NCBI GenBank assembly: GCA_031421935.1
Contig: JANOPQ010000201.1
Location: forward strand, 1 to 28,920
Reading direction: 5' to 3'
DNA length: 28,920 bases
From: JAJTFW01 sp031421935
Lineage (GTDB): Bacteria; Bacteroidota; Bacteroidia; AKYH767-A; OLB10
The notes beneath the pieces are model-generated. The model was not told the origin of the DNA. It ran no database searches and worked only from the letters and a program-made list of their open reading frames with translations. How positions within the stretch are numbered: position 1 is the first letter of the stretch; every line of letters starts with the position of its first letter. Shown here one piece after another: positions 7,930 to 16,131 of the stretch. The position numbers and the translations under genes are program-made.

Positions 7930-9105
7930 TTAGATTTTGGAAATTTTCTTCTTGGTTAGATTATTTTTTTTATCAAATAATTTTAAAATATAAAATCCAG
8001 CATTCAAAAAATTCAAATTCACTTCTCCTTTTTCAACTTCCTCTTCATACACTTTCCTGCCTTGAACATCAAAAATTTCTAAATGTCCACTTTTATTCAG
8101 CCGAATGCTTTCTGTAAACGGATTGGGATACACTTCAAAAGTTTCAGGCTCTAAATTTTCTAGTCCCACAATGTTATTCACCTTCCATGTTTCTCCGGTT
8201 CGAGCAGGAATTGAATTGAGTCCTGTGCTGATGTAAATGGTATTATTCCAAACGCAAGAAACATATCCTCTTCTCGCTAATGATGGAATGGGATTGTATG
8301 GAATAAATGTATTGTTGGTTAAATCATACATCCATAAATCATCTTTATAAATATTTCCATTCTCATATCCTCCAAAGAACATGATATTATTTCCCATCGG
8401 CACTAATTGCGTATAGGCTCTACCGTTATTGGGGAAGGTATTAATTAATGTCCATGCATCGTTCACCGAATCGTAGCTATAGAGCCGATTACTGTATTGA
8501 GTCGTGCTATCAATTCCTCCAAATACATAGCCCATACCATTCACGGAACATCCTCCCGCTCTCCATATTCCGGGAAAAGGAAAATTATTCATTTGCTGCC
8601 AGCTGTCATTGGTAATATTGTATTTCCAAACTTCGTTACTGTTGGCTTGAGATGGATTATTTCCTCCCATAATAAATGCTTCGTTATTGATTACAAAACA
8701 AGAAGAACCTCTTCGTCCTAGGCTGGGCATCAAAGTCATTTGCTGCCAGGAATTAGTGCTCGGATCAAAGCGCATCAAATCTTGAAAATACATTGCGCCT
8801 GGACCTATACCACCAAAGAGATATCCGAAATTGTTATGACTAAAACCACTAGCGTATTGACGCTCTTTCCCAATATTTAGTGATGCTCCTGTCGACCAAG
8901 TTTCATTCGTTAAATCCAACATATAAAAATCCCTTTGCGCATTGAAGCCTCCATCCAACCCTGTGCCTACATAAAAGTTATTTCCAATGATAAATCCAGA
9001 AGCATCATCTCTCGCCGAGCCCGGAAAGTCGAGAAGTTGGGTCCAGGTTTGTGCATGAGCGCAATAAAAGAACATGCAGGCAAACATCGTAAAGAGCAGT
9101 TTCAT
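7930..9105 (-). CDS. Kelch-repeat secreted protein with T9SS sorting domain
   Basis: 391 aa from the ATG at 9105. The frame can be extended two codons to a TTG at 9111, which is less likely. A signal peptide (1-19, ending CAHAQ) is followed by repeated kelch-type blades, each with a double Gly and a spaced Trp: YLFGGIGPGAMYFQDLMRFD (about 95-114), FIMGGNNPSQANSNEVWKY (145-162), YVFGGIDSTTQYSNRLYSYD (193-212) and MFFGGYENGNIYKDDLWMYD (242-261). These predict a beta-propeller. The last 70 residues (from FEVYPNPFTESI, about 323) form a standard T9SS type A sorting domain ending FYILKLFDKKN. It is therefore an exported surface or released protein; its ligand is unknown. Its 3' end faces ispG across the repeat block. 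Confidence 0.85.
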   Translation of the reverse strand: MKLLFTMFACMFFYCAHAQTWTQLLDFPGSARDDASGFIIGNNFYVGTGLDGGFNAQRDFYMLDLTNETWSTGASLNIGKERQYASGFSHNNFGYLFGGIGPGAMYFQDLMRFDPSTNSWQQMTLMPSLGRRGSSCFVINNEAFIMGGNNPSQANSNEVWKYNITNDSWQQMNNFPFPGIWRAGGCSVNGMGYVFGGIDSTTQYSNRLYSYDSVNDAWTLINTFPNNGRAYTQLVPMGNNIMFFGGYENGNIYKDDLWMYDLTNNTFIPYNPIPSLARRGYVSCVWNNTIYISTGLNSIPARTGETWKVNNIVGLENLEPETFEVYPNPFTESIRLNKSGHLEIFDVQGRKVYEEEVEKGEVNLNFLNAGFYILKLFDKKNNLTKKKISKI

Positions 9106-9177
9106 ACTCAAAGATCAGAATAATTAATTGGATGGCAATGAATATCATAAAATGAAACGAGATTGAATCAATCTTGG

Positions 9178-9185
9178 TATCTTTG
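9178..9185 (+). promoter_or_regulatory. Candidate -7 box TATCTTTG for lipB
   Basis: TATCTTTG fits TAnnTTTG and ends 11 bp before the lipB ATG. The implied leader is only a few bases. No clear -33 element is seen. Confidence 0.42.
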
Positions 9186-9196
9186 CAGAATACTTA

Positions 9197-9922
9197 ATGA
9201 TGCAAAAAGTAACCTTTCAAGATCTCGGAGAAATCGATTATAAGCAAGCTTGGGATTTGCAGGAATCATTATTGGCTGAAACGGTTCGACAAAAAGTTGA
9301 GAATCGTACTTTAGAACCCGCTCAACATTTTCCTCCCCGACATTATCTTTTATTTTGTGAGCATCCTCATGTTTTTACGTTGGGAAAAAGTGGAGCCGAA
9401 GCTCATTTGCTAGCCGATGAACAAAAGCTGGAAGAGATCGGAGCCACCTATTATAAAATAAATCGGGGTGGTGATATTACGTATCATGGCCCCGGACAAT
9501 TAGTAGGGTATCCCATCTTCGACCTTGATCATTTTTTTAATGATATTCATAAGTACTTGCGTTTTTTGGAAGAAAGTGTAATTCTCACTTTAGCTGATTA
9601 TGGAATTGTAGCTGGGCGAGTGCCTGGATTAACAGGGGTGTGGTTAGATGGAGATGATCCTATTAAGGCAAGAAAGATTTGTGCTTTTGGTGTGCGATGT
9701 AGTCGTTGGGTAACGATGCACGGATTCGCATTTAATATTAACAATGATTTAAGTTATTTCAATAAAATTGTGCCTTGTGGCATCGCAGATAAAGGAGTAA
9801 CATCGTTATCGAAAGAATTAGGAAGAGAAATTAATATCAATGAAGTAAAATCAAGAGTTTTATTTCATATGCAAACCTTGTTTGAATTCGAGGTAGTGAA
9901 GGAAGAGATTTCGCTTCTTTAG
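9197..9922 (+). CDS. lipB: Octanoyl-[ACP]:protein N-octanoyltransferase (LipB)
   Basis: LipB moves octanoyl groups from acyl carrier protein to lipoyl domains of 2-oxoacid dehydrogenases and the glycine cleavage H protein, the first step of lipoate synthesis. The 241-aa sequence has the family signature RGGDITYHGPGQLVGYPIFD (90-109). The catalytic pair is visible: Lys160 in KARKICAFGV and Cys194 in IVPCGI. Their 34-residue spacing equals that of Lys135/Cys169 in E. coli LipB. A second ATG directly follows the first (9200); either could start. A TATCTTTG box lies just upstream. The downstream serine hydrolase starts 82 bp later and could be co-transcribed. Confidence 0.96.
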   Translation: MMQKVTFQDLGEIDYKQAWDLQESLLAETVRQKVENRTLEPAQHFPPRHYLLFCEHPHVFTLGKSGAEAHLLADEQKLEEIGATYYKINRGGDITYHGPGQLVGYPIFDLDHFFNDIHKYLRFLEESVILTLADYGIVAGRVPGLTGVWLDGDDPIKARKICAFGVRCSRWVTMHGFAFNINNDLSYFNKIVPCGIADKGVTSLSKELGREININEVKSRVLFHMQTLFEFEVVKEEISLL

Positions 9923-9934
9923 AATATATTTAAA

Positions 9935-10004
9935 CGCAGCGGGCGCAATGTTTCAGCAGCGGGCGCTATGGAATTTTAAAATAGACCAATACACCAATAC
10001 ACTA
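9935..10004 (+). repeat. Dispersed repeat: CGCAGCGGGCGCAAT core plus CCAATACAC units
   Basis: AAACGCAGCGGGCGCAATG, then a second CAGCGGGCGCTATG, then ACCAATACACCAATACACTAATG, whose last ATG is the start codon of the next gene. A related sequence with the same order, AAACGCAACGGGCGCAACG then CACCAATTCACCAATC units, is at 26284-26366. The long-frame start at 9948 would translate this repeat, which argues for the later start at 10005. Confidence 0.65.
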
Positions 10005-11147
10005 ATGAAAAAAGTCCTGGGTTTTCTACTAAAATTAATTGCTGTACTTATCTTGATTGCCTGCGTATTTTTGTTCGCAACAGGTAAAACTTGGGTTTTT
10101 AAAGCGCTTGTCTACAACTTTGTTGATATTGACGATAATGATATTTTTATTCAGCGAAAGGTGGAAGCGGGTATTGCTCAACCTTGGCCTTTAGCTTCAA
10201 CCTATAATAAGCAAACGTTGGACACGAACACGGCCAATGAATTAAGTAGAGAGCGTAGTGTTGCTTATTTAGTGATTCATCACGATTCATTAGTTTACGA
10301 AGCCTATTGGGATGGGTACAGTGATTCCTCTCTTTCAAATTCTTTTTCAATGTCGAAGAGCGTAATTGGAATGCTCACGGGAGTAGCGATGAAAGAAGGC
10401 AAAATCAAAAGCCTCGATCAAACAGTGGGAGATTTTATTCCTGAATATGTAAACAATAGCAAAGGAAAATTAACGCTGCGGAATTTAATTACCATGTCGG
10501 CAGCATTAAGTTGGGACGAAGCATACGCCAGTTTGTTTAGTGTTACAACCGAAGCGTATTACGGAAAAGATTTGAAAGGATTGATGAATCGATTGGAAGT
10601 GGTGGATACTCCCGGTGTGAATTATTATTATCAAGGCGGTGCAACACAATTGTTGGCGATGGTAATTATGCGAGCCACTGGAAAAAATTTGTCGGAGTAT
10701 GCTTCGGAAAAATTATGGAAGCCACTAGGAGCTGAACATGCTGCTGAATGGACCATCGATAAAGACGGAGGAATGGAAAAAGCTTCGTGTTGTATTTATT
10801 CCAATGCACGTGATTTTGCAAAGTTAGGTGGGTTGTATTTGCATTTGGGAAATTGGAAAGGGCAACAATTAATAGATACTTCCTTCGTAATGGAAAGCGT
10901 TATACCAGCGCCGTTATTAGATGAAGGAAAGCCCAATAAAGAATACGGCTACCAATGGTGGATTTCAGAAATAGATGGAGAAAAAATCTTTTATTGCCGA
11001 GGTATCTTGGGGCAATATATAGTCGTCATTCCTTCCAAAGATATCATCATGGTTCGATTGGGGCATCATCGAAATCAAGCCGCTGACAAATCTCTTGTCG
11101 ATTTGCCTATTTATGTTCGAGGAGCTTTGAAATTATGTACTCCTTAA
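10005..11147 (+). CDS. Membrane-anchored class C beta-lactamase-like serine hydrolase
   Basis: 380 aa from the ATG at 10005; upstream frame sequence is repeat DNA. Residues 5-26 form one hydrophobic segment (VLGFLLKLIAVLILIACVFL), a signal anchor placing the enzyme domain outside the inner membrane. The domain belongs to the beta-lactamase/PBP4-like fold, closest in style to esterases and 6-aminohexanoate-oligomer hydrolases. The nucleophile motif SMSK is at 115-118, a second-motif Tyr lies in NYYYQGGATQLLAM (206-219, with Gln where Asn is usual), and the third-motif region is CRGILGQYIVVIP (331-343). RNLITMSAALSWDE (159-172) is also typical. The substrate cannot be told; amide or ester hydrolysis or cell-wall peptide processing are possible. 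The repeat in its leader may affect expression. Confidence 0.85.
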   Translation: MKKVLGFLLKLIAVLILIACVFLFATGKTWVFKALVYNFVDIDDNDIFIQRKVEAGIAQPWPLASTYNKQTLDTNTANELSRERSVAYLVIHHDSLVYEAYWDGYSDSSLSNSFSMSKSVIGMLTGVAMKEGKIKSLDQTVGDFIPEYVNNSKGKLTLRNLITMSAALSWDEAYASLFSVTTEAYYGKDLKGLMNRLEVVDTPGVNYYYQGGATQLLAMVIMRATGKNLSEYASEKLWKPLGAEHAAEWTIDKDGGMEKASCCIYSNARDFAKLGGLYLHLGNWKGQQLIDTSFVMESVIPAPLLDEGKPNKEYGYQWWISEIDGEKIFYCRGILGQYIVVIPSKDIIMVRLGHHRNQAADKSLVDLPIYVRGALKLCTP

Positions 11148-11241
11148 TTTTTTTAGTTGCTTATCTACCATCTTTTTGGAAACTTCAATTAAATACTTAA
11201 AAAATGTAATTTTTAATCTTTAAATGAGATGGATTTGACAT

Positions 11242-11249
11242 TATCTTTG
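11242..11249 (+). promoter_or_regulatory. Candidate -7 box TATCTTTG
   Basis: TATCTTTG fits TAnnTTTG and lies 41 bp before the ATG at 11291. It is the same 8-mer as before ispG, lipB and the exonuclease gene. No convincing -33 element. Confidence 0.42.
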
Positions 11250-11290
11250 CAACAATTGTGAAACGGAAACGTTAAAATGAATCAGAGATT

Positions 11291-11701
11291 ATGTTGAGAG
11301 ATATAAAACATATTGCCGTTGAGGACATCGCCATTGCAGTAATTCCTATTGATTTGAATTTAACAGAGGAAGAGCAAATCTGGGAGGTGTATATTTTGAA
11401 TTTGAAACAAACACCCATCGAAAATGTGATGATTGCAAGTCAAGGGTATGGTGTTTTTAAAGGAGAAGAAGTAATGACGTCAACCTTGCGTCATTTTTTA
11501 GGAGATATGAGTCCATTAAGTTTTTCTTTAATTGAACCTATCCAACATAAAGTATTTGGATTAAACAATGAGTACTGGTTGAGCTTTTACATCAACGGAG
11601 AAATATTTGATAAGAAATATATTTTCCTTCCTGAATCCATCAACCCATCTTACTTTACACATATTCCATTGTTGGAAAAACGCGGTGTAATGATTCGCTA
11701 G
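11291..11701 (+). CDS. Small conserved Bacteroidota protein of unknown function
   Basis: 136 aa, no signal peptide or membrane segment, so probably cytoplasmic. The pattern W-x2-YI-x-N (39-44), IENVMIASQGYG (47-58), a Thr...Arg-His segment (TSTLRHFL), FSLIEPI, LNNEYWLSFYING and a final KRGVMIR resembles, from memory, a small Bacteroidota family sometimes mislabelled phenylalanyl-tRNA synthetase alpha subunit. It lacks anything like a synthetase catalytic domain. The sequence looks mostly beta, as a small sandwich. It has its own promoter-like box and is followed by the repeat and pseudogene region, so it seems monocistronic. No function can be given. Confidence 0.75.
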   Translation: MLRDIKHIAVEDIAIAVIPIDLNLTEEEQIWEVYILNLKQTPIENVMIASQGYGVFKGEEVMTSTLRHFLGDMSPLSFSLIEPIQHKVFGLNNEYWLSFYINGEIFDKKYIFLPESINPSYFTHIPLLEKRGVMIR

Positions 11702-11762
11702 TTTTTTTTTGAATAAAAATTATTGTGCGGAGTTTAGTTGTAATACTGAAAGAAATCTTCTG

Positions 11763-11787
11763 GTTGGCCTCGAGTGCCTCAGCCAAC
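11763..11787. repeat. Imperfect hairpin GTTGGC...GCCAAC after the small gene
   Basis: GTTGGC (11763-11768) pairs with GCCAAC (11782-11787) around a 13-nt loop, just before the 40-bp repeats. It could end transcription from the 11291 gene, but no T-run follows. Confidence 0.35.
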
Positions 11788-11794
11788 ATTGCTG

Positions 11795-11874
11795 CCTGAG
11801 CTTGTCGATGGCAGCTTCTGGCTTCTAGATTCACCCTGAGCGAAGTCGATGAGTGCTAGCTTCTAGATTTTTTT
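11795..11874. repeat. Two 40-bp REP-like direct repeats
   Basis: CCTGAGCTTGTCGATGGCAG...GGCTTCTAGATT (from 11795) and CCTGAGCGAAGTCGATGAGT...AGCTTCTAGATT (from 11835) share start and end at a 40-bp offset. CCTGAGCnnnGTCGA segments are common intergenic repeats in Bacteroidota. The second copy abuts the truncated end of the pseudogene at about 11876 and supplies the last codons of its open frame. Confidence 0.65.
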
Positions 11875-11875
11875 T

Positions 11876-12198
11876 GTGGTTTTCTCCTGGAAGAATTTTC
11901 ACTTCTTTGATTTGAAAAGCTTGAGGCAAAATCGCAACATTCCATAAAATATTTTTTACAGGAGCTAGAAATTTAGTTTCATATCCTAAATAAGAAAAAA
12001 TTATGTTAGAATTTTCATTCATTAATTTAATCGAAAAGTATCCATCAATATCGCTATACGTTCCATTTTGAGTTCCTTCTTCTACAATGGTAACAAAAGG
12101 ATCGGTTGATGGGTGTTTTGATCGGTTACGTTTCCTATAATGGTTTATGCTTGCACACCGGAGGTAAATGCAAGCAAGACGAATAGGAGTTTTTTCAT
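11876..12198 (-). pseudogene. Decayed CarboxypepD_reg-like (DUF5686-type) gene, N-terminal remnant
   Basis: From the ATG at 12198 the minus strand reads MKKLLFVLLAFTSGVQA, a good signal peptide, then a TAA stop at 12145-12147 where the family would have Q (a C-to-T change). Past the stop the same frame continues TIIGNVTDQNTHQPI. Near 12100-12102 one base is missing, and the sequence resumes in another frame as PFVTIVEEGTQNGTYSDIDG, IIFSYLGYETK and VKILPGEN, the standard course of a carboxypeptidase-regulatory-like domain. Homology stops at about 11876, where REP-like repeats begin. Proteins opening this way are often about 800 aa, so most of the gene is gone. The 140-codon open frame 11831-12253 joins unrelated sequence to the domain and is not a real gene. 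Confidence 0.78.
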
Positions 12199-12356
12199 AG
12201 AAGAACGAAAATAGTTGAAAAAGTAATAGAAGGAAAATTTGAATATTTTTCACTTAAAGGAGGTTGCTTTTAGCGGTGTGAATCGTTGATTTTGAGGGAC
12301 AATTCGTAGGTAAACGTTTATTGTCGTTTAAAGACGACTAAATCAGAAGGGATGTT

Positions 12357-12364
12357 TATCTTTG
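12357..12364 (+). promoter_or_regulatory. Candidate -7 box TATCTTTG for the exonuclease gene
   Basis: TATCTTTG fits TAnnTTTG and ends 17 bp before the ATG at 12382. No clear -33 element at the usual spacing. Confidence 0.42.
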
Positions 12365-12381
12365 GTTAAAAGATTCGAAAT

Positions 12382-13119
12382 ATGATAACTTCCATTTCTT
12401 TAGAAAACATCCTTTGTCTGGATATAGAAACTGTTCCTCAATTTGCCACTTTTGAAGATGTTCCCGAGGAACTAAAACCGTTGTGGCTCCGAAAAGCTTC
12501 CAACTTAAAGCGTGAAGAAGGAACCGATGAGCATCATCTTTATGAACGAGCTGGCATCTATGCAGAGTTTGGAAAGATCATTTGTATCACAACCGGTTTT
12601 CTTTCTTGTAAGGAGGAAGGTAGGCAGTTTCGATTAAAATCTTTTTATGGTGATGATGAAAAAATATTGCTCGAAAATTTCGCGGCCTTGTTAAATCAAA
12701 TTACTGAATCAGATAAACGAAGTAAAAAATCACCTATGATTTTGTGTGGTCATAATGGAAAGGAATTTGACTTTCCATATATGAGTCGAAGAATGGTGAT
12801 TCATGGAATCCCACTTCCAGCACAACTCGATTTGTACGGTAAGAAACCATGGGAAATTCCACACTTAGATACCATGGAATTGTGGAAGTTTGGCGATTAT
12901 AAAAATTACACGCCGTTAAATTTGTTGGCTTATATTTTAGGTATTCCAAGCCCGAAGGATGATATTGATGGATCACAAGTAGGTTCGGTTTATTGGAATG
13001 AAAAGGATTTGGAACGTATCGTAACCTATTGCCAAAAGGATGTGGTAACGGTAATGCAAATTTTATTGAAGTTGAAAAATCAAGCATTATTAGCTGCAGA
13101 AGAAGTAATTTTGGCTTGA
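12382..13119 (+). CDS. DEDDy-type 3'-5' exonuclease, PolB exonuclease-like
   Basis: 245 aa, matching the stand-alone family related to the proofreading domain of family B DNA polymerases (DNA_pol_B_exo2 type). The metal-binding residues can be seen: Asp14 and Glu16 in CLDIETVP, Asp130 in GHNGKEFDFPYMSRR, and the Tyr216-x3-Asp220 pair in TYCQKDVV, the DEDDy arrangement. No polymerase domain is attached. It should remove nucleotides from 3' ends of DNA or RNA in the cytoplasm; the physiological substrate is unknown. It stands alone, with a promoter-like box in front and a T9SS gene 121 bp behind, so it is probably monocistronic. Confidence 0.9.
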   Translation: MITSISLENILCLDIETVPQFATFEDVPEELKPLWLRKASNLKREEGTDEHHLYERAGIYAEFGKIICITTGFLSCKEEGRQFRLKSFYGDDEKILLENFAALLNQITESDKRSKKSPMILCGHNGKEFDFPYMSRRMVIHGIPLPAQLDLYGKKPWEIPHLDTMELWKFGDYKNYTPLNLLAYILGIPSPKDDIDGSQVGSVYWNEKDLERIVTYCQKDVVTVMQILLKLKNQALLAAEEVILA

Positions 13120-13240
13120 TTTACCTATTGATTTATAGAGTTAGCCAAAATATTTAATTTTTTCATTGATTTGTTGTAGCAAAGTTTTACCTTCCCTTTT
13201 CGTATCTTACAGCTAATCTAATCTCTTCAATCTTTGTTCT

Positions 13241-16108
13241 ATGAAGCAATTCTTAACCTTAATAACATTTACTCTTTTATTTATTAATCTTCAATATGCC
13301 GAAGGTCAATTTATAACAGTTTCTCCAAACTCAAGTGACTTTTGTAGTTTTACGAATGTATTTTATTCAGTTCCGTCTCCAGCACCAGGAAATACAATTC
13401 AATGGTGGATTGAAGATTATAATAGCTTTAGTAGTGGTGGTAGTTCTTCTGAATGGATGTATGGTACTGGAACTACATTCCAAATTCAAACAGGTTCTCT
13501 TGGTCCAGGTGCTTGGATAAAGGCTAGAGAAGTGGATGGATTAGGAAATATTATAATGAATAATCAAGTTGGACTTTTATACAAGGATAATAACCCTTCG
13601 TCAATTCCAATAACACATACTTCACAATTTGGTAATTGTTATTCATTGATGGTGCCTCCTGTTTTTGATCCCTTTTCTGTTTTTCCATGGGGTCAAACAA
13701 GATGGGCAATGTGGTATAAGAATGGAATAGCCCTTGGCGTTAACTCTTATGTACTGCAAGGTCCATTGACCGATTCCGCATGGTATGAATTTAAAACTGT
13801 GCTTACTTGCGGAGATACTTTGTCGACTGGACCATTTTATTTTTGGAGTCCTTCATTACCTACTGTTTCTACAACCGATCCAACAACAATTTGTCAAGGT
13901 GATACCGTCATTTTAAATGCAAGTCAATCTTTAGTCATTACCGGTTGGTCGAAAGATGGCGTCACGATAGCGGGCTCCAGTGGAAAAACATCCATTCAAG
14001 CGACACTCGGTGGAAATTATAAAGTGCATGCCCGCTATTCTACTGGGGGAGGAGGCTATTGTTATATAGAATCCGATCCGTTTTTAATTATCGTTCAACC
14101 TGGTGCATTTATTACTTCTGCTGTGAACCAAGCTTGTAATGGAGATTCCATTTTGTTGAATTGTACACCAGCGAATTCATATGTATGGAAGAAAAACGGA
14201 AATGTAATTGCTGGAGCAAATGCACAAACCTTATGGGTGAAAACCAGCGGTCAGTATGAAGTCGCTACAACTGGATTAACATGTAATACTAGTTTCATAA
14301 AAACCATTACCTTTTATGCAAATCCAACGGTTGCGGTGAATCCATCCAGTGCACAAACTTTATGTAGTGGCAGTGCAGAAGTATTGGTAGCGAGTGGGAA
14401 TAATATAGCATCGTATAGTTGGTTGCGAAACGGAACAGCACTTTTCGGGGCCAATGCTGCTACTTTTGCATTAACAAAATCTGGGAACTACAAATGTGTC
14501 GTATCTAACGTTATCGGATGCACGAAAACTTCAGCCAACATCTCCATTACCAATGTTACATCGACATCGCTGCCTACAAAAACTGTAGTGCTTAAACCTG
14601 CTACCATTGGAAAGGATGCTTACATCACCAGCGCCTTTGGAAATTTTTCAACTAATTTTGGAACGGCGCATACCATGGAAGTATCCAATTGGTATAAGTA
14701 TTTTCGAACGGCAGAAAGAGGTTACTTGGAGTTTGATTTAAGTAGTATTCCCTCTGGAAGCCCAATTGTAAGTGCGAATTTAAAACTGTGGGTGGATACT
14801 ATTAATCAATTAAATGTTTACGCTAATCTCCCAAATTCATTGCTTTTTAAACGCAATATTCAACCTTGGACAGAAACTGGACTCTCTTGGAGTAATTATC
14901 CTGATTCCAGCGAGTTTCAATTTGCATCAGTCCCATGTTCCACGATAACTTCTAAATCATACATTGATGCGAATGTTGTAAACCTAGTAAAGCATTGGTC
15001 GTATTTACCTACCGAAAATTTTGGAATGTTGATCCAATTCCATGAGTTTAACCATTTAACTTGGGCAAGTATATTTTCTTCTGATCATTCTAGTGTGAGT
15101 AAACATCCAAAGCTTACTGTAAATTATTATTATGCCGATATTATTCCAAGTGGACCAATAAATGTCTGCACAGGTGGGAGCGTTAGTTTTTCAACCAATG
15201 TTGGTGCGTATAGTTATCAATGGTACAAAAACAATAATCCGATTGCAGGGGCAACCTCGTCTAGTTATACTGCTAATACGGCAGGTGTTTATCATGTGGT
15301 AATTTCTGTTCCTGGAGGATGTAGTGTTACATCGTTGCAGAAAACAGTTACCGTGAATGTAGCAACTCCTATCGACATTGTTGGCGATGGACCTTTTGCT
15401 TTTTGTACAGGTACAACATTGAATTTGTCGGTAGATAGTGTGGCCGGACATACTTTTCAATGGAAGAAAAATAATGTAAATATTGGCGGAGCAATATATA
15501 GTCATTTGCCTGTCACAACACCAGGCACCTATGTGGTGAGAGTAACAAACGCCTGCGGACTCATTTCACGTGATACAGTCATCTGTACCGAAGTAATTAA
15601 TCCTGCTCCCAATGTTACAGCTAGTGGTCCACTTACTTTTTGTGCTGGACAAAGCGTCACTTTTACCGCCGCTGTTTATCCCGGTGTAACACATCAATGG
15701 AAAAAGAATAATATAGATATTGCAGGCGCTGTGAATTCGACTTATACGGCAACGCAATCTGGTACATACTCAGTGAAGCAAACTGCGAATGGATGTGTGA
15801 AAAACTCATCCAATAAAATTGTAAATGTAAATTGTAGGGAAGGGGAGTTCTTGGCTGAAAATTATTCAGTAGAAATTTTCCCAATGCCTATTCAAAGTGG
15901 TGCAACTATTGTCGTTCGTGGTAATGTGAATTATTCAGAAGTAAGTTTCCAATTGTTTGATTTAAGCGGAAAACTCATCCATCAATTTGGAGCAGTAGGT
16001 ATCTCTACAACATTTCATAGAGAAAATTTAAAGTCAGGATTGTATTTGCTAAAAACAATGTTGGAAGATCAACCTATTGGAATCAATAAAGTATTGATGG
16101 TCGATTAA
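13241..16108 (+). CDS. Ig-like/DNRLRE adhesin-type secreted protein with T9SS domain
   Basis: 955 aa with a signal peptide (1-23, cleavage near YAEGQ). An unrecognised N-terminal region runs to about 205. Three Ig-like repeats follow (about 205-445), each with a CxGD/CSG start, a central W-K-N-G and a late G-x-Y-x-V, for example YVWKKNGNVIAGANAQTLW. Residues about 450-630 form a DNRLRE/CBM96-like domain (ERGYLEFDLSSIPSGSPI, LSWSNYPDSSEF, NFGMLIQFHE). Three more Ig-like repeats follow (about 635-865; HQWKKNNIDIAGAVNSTYTA). The last 88 residues fit a T9SS type A sorting domain (FPMPIQSGATIVV ... LKSGLYLLKTM). The product is a long, surface-displayed, adhesin-like rod; what it binds is unknown. 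The repeats resemble those of the gene at 24002. Confidence 0.85.
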   Translation: MKQFLTLITFTLLFINLQYAEGQFITVSPNSSDFCSFTNVFYSVPSPAPGNTIQWWIEDYNSFSSGGSSSEWMYGTGTTFQIQTGSLGPGAWIKAREVDGLGNIIMNNQVGLLYKDNNPSSIPITHTSQFGNCYSLMVPPVFDPFSVFPWGQTRWAMWYKNGIALGVNSYVLQGPLTDSAWYEFKTVLTCGDTLSTGPFYFWSPSLPTVSTTDPTTICQGDTVILNASQSLVITGWSKDGVTIAGSSGKTSIQATLGGNYKVHARYSTGGGGYCYIESDPFLIIVQPGAFITSAVNQACNGDSILLNCTPANSYVWKKNGNVIAGANAQTLWVKTSGQYEVATTGLTCNTSFIKTITFYANPTVAVNPSSAQTLCSGSAEVLVASGNNIASYSWLRNGTALFGANAATFALTKSGNYKCVVSNVIGCTKTSANISITNVTSTSLPTKTVVLKPATIGKDAYITSAFGNFSTNFGTAHTMEVSNWYKYFRTAERGYLEFDLSSIPSGSPIVSANLKLWVDTINQLNVYANLPNSLLFKRNIQPWTETGLSWSNYPDSSEFQFASVPCSTITSKSYIDANVVNLVKHWSYLPTENFGMLIQFHEFNHLTWASIFSSDHSSVSKHPKLTVNYYYADIIPSGPINVCTGGSVSFSTNVGAYSYQWYKNNNPIAGATSSSYTANTAGVYHVVISVPGGCSVTSLQKTVTVNVATPIDIVGDGPFAFCTGTTLNLSVDSVAGHTFQWKKNNVNIGGAIYSHLPVTTPGTYVVRVTNACGLISRDTVICTEVINPAPNVTASGPLTFCAGQSVTFTAAVYPGVTHQWKKNNIDIAGAVNSTYTATQSGTYSVKQTANGCVKNSSNKIVNVNCREGEFLAENYSVEIFPMPIQSGATIVVRGNVNYSEVSFQLFDLSGKLIHQFGAVGISTTFHRENLKSGLYLLKTMLEDQPIGINKVLMVD

Positions 16109-16131
16109 TACTGGATTATTAAGAGAAAAAT

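Noticed and set aside
9948..10004. N-terminal extension of the serine hydrolase
   Set aside because: It translates dispersed repeat DNA; the hydrophobic anchor begins right after the ATG at 10005.
11831..12253. 140-codon minus-strand frame as an intact gene
   Set aside because: Its first half is out of frame with the real signal peptide and its last codons come from REP-like repeats; only the middle is a true domain. Annotated as a pseudogene instead.
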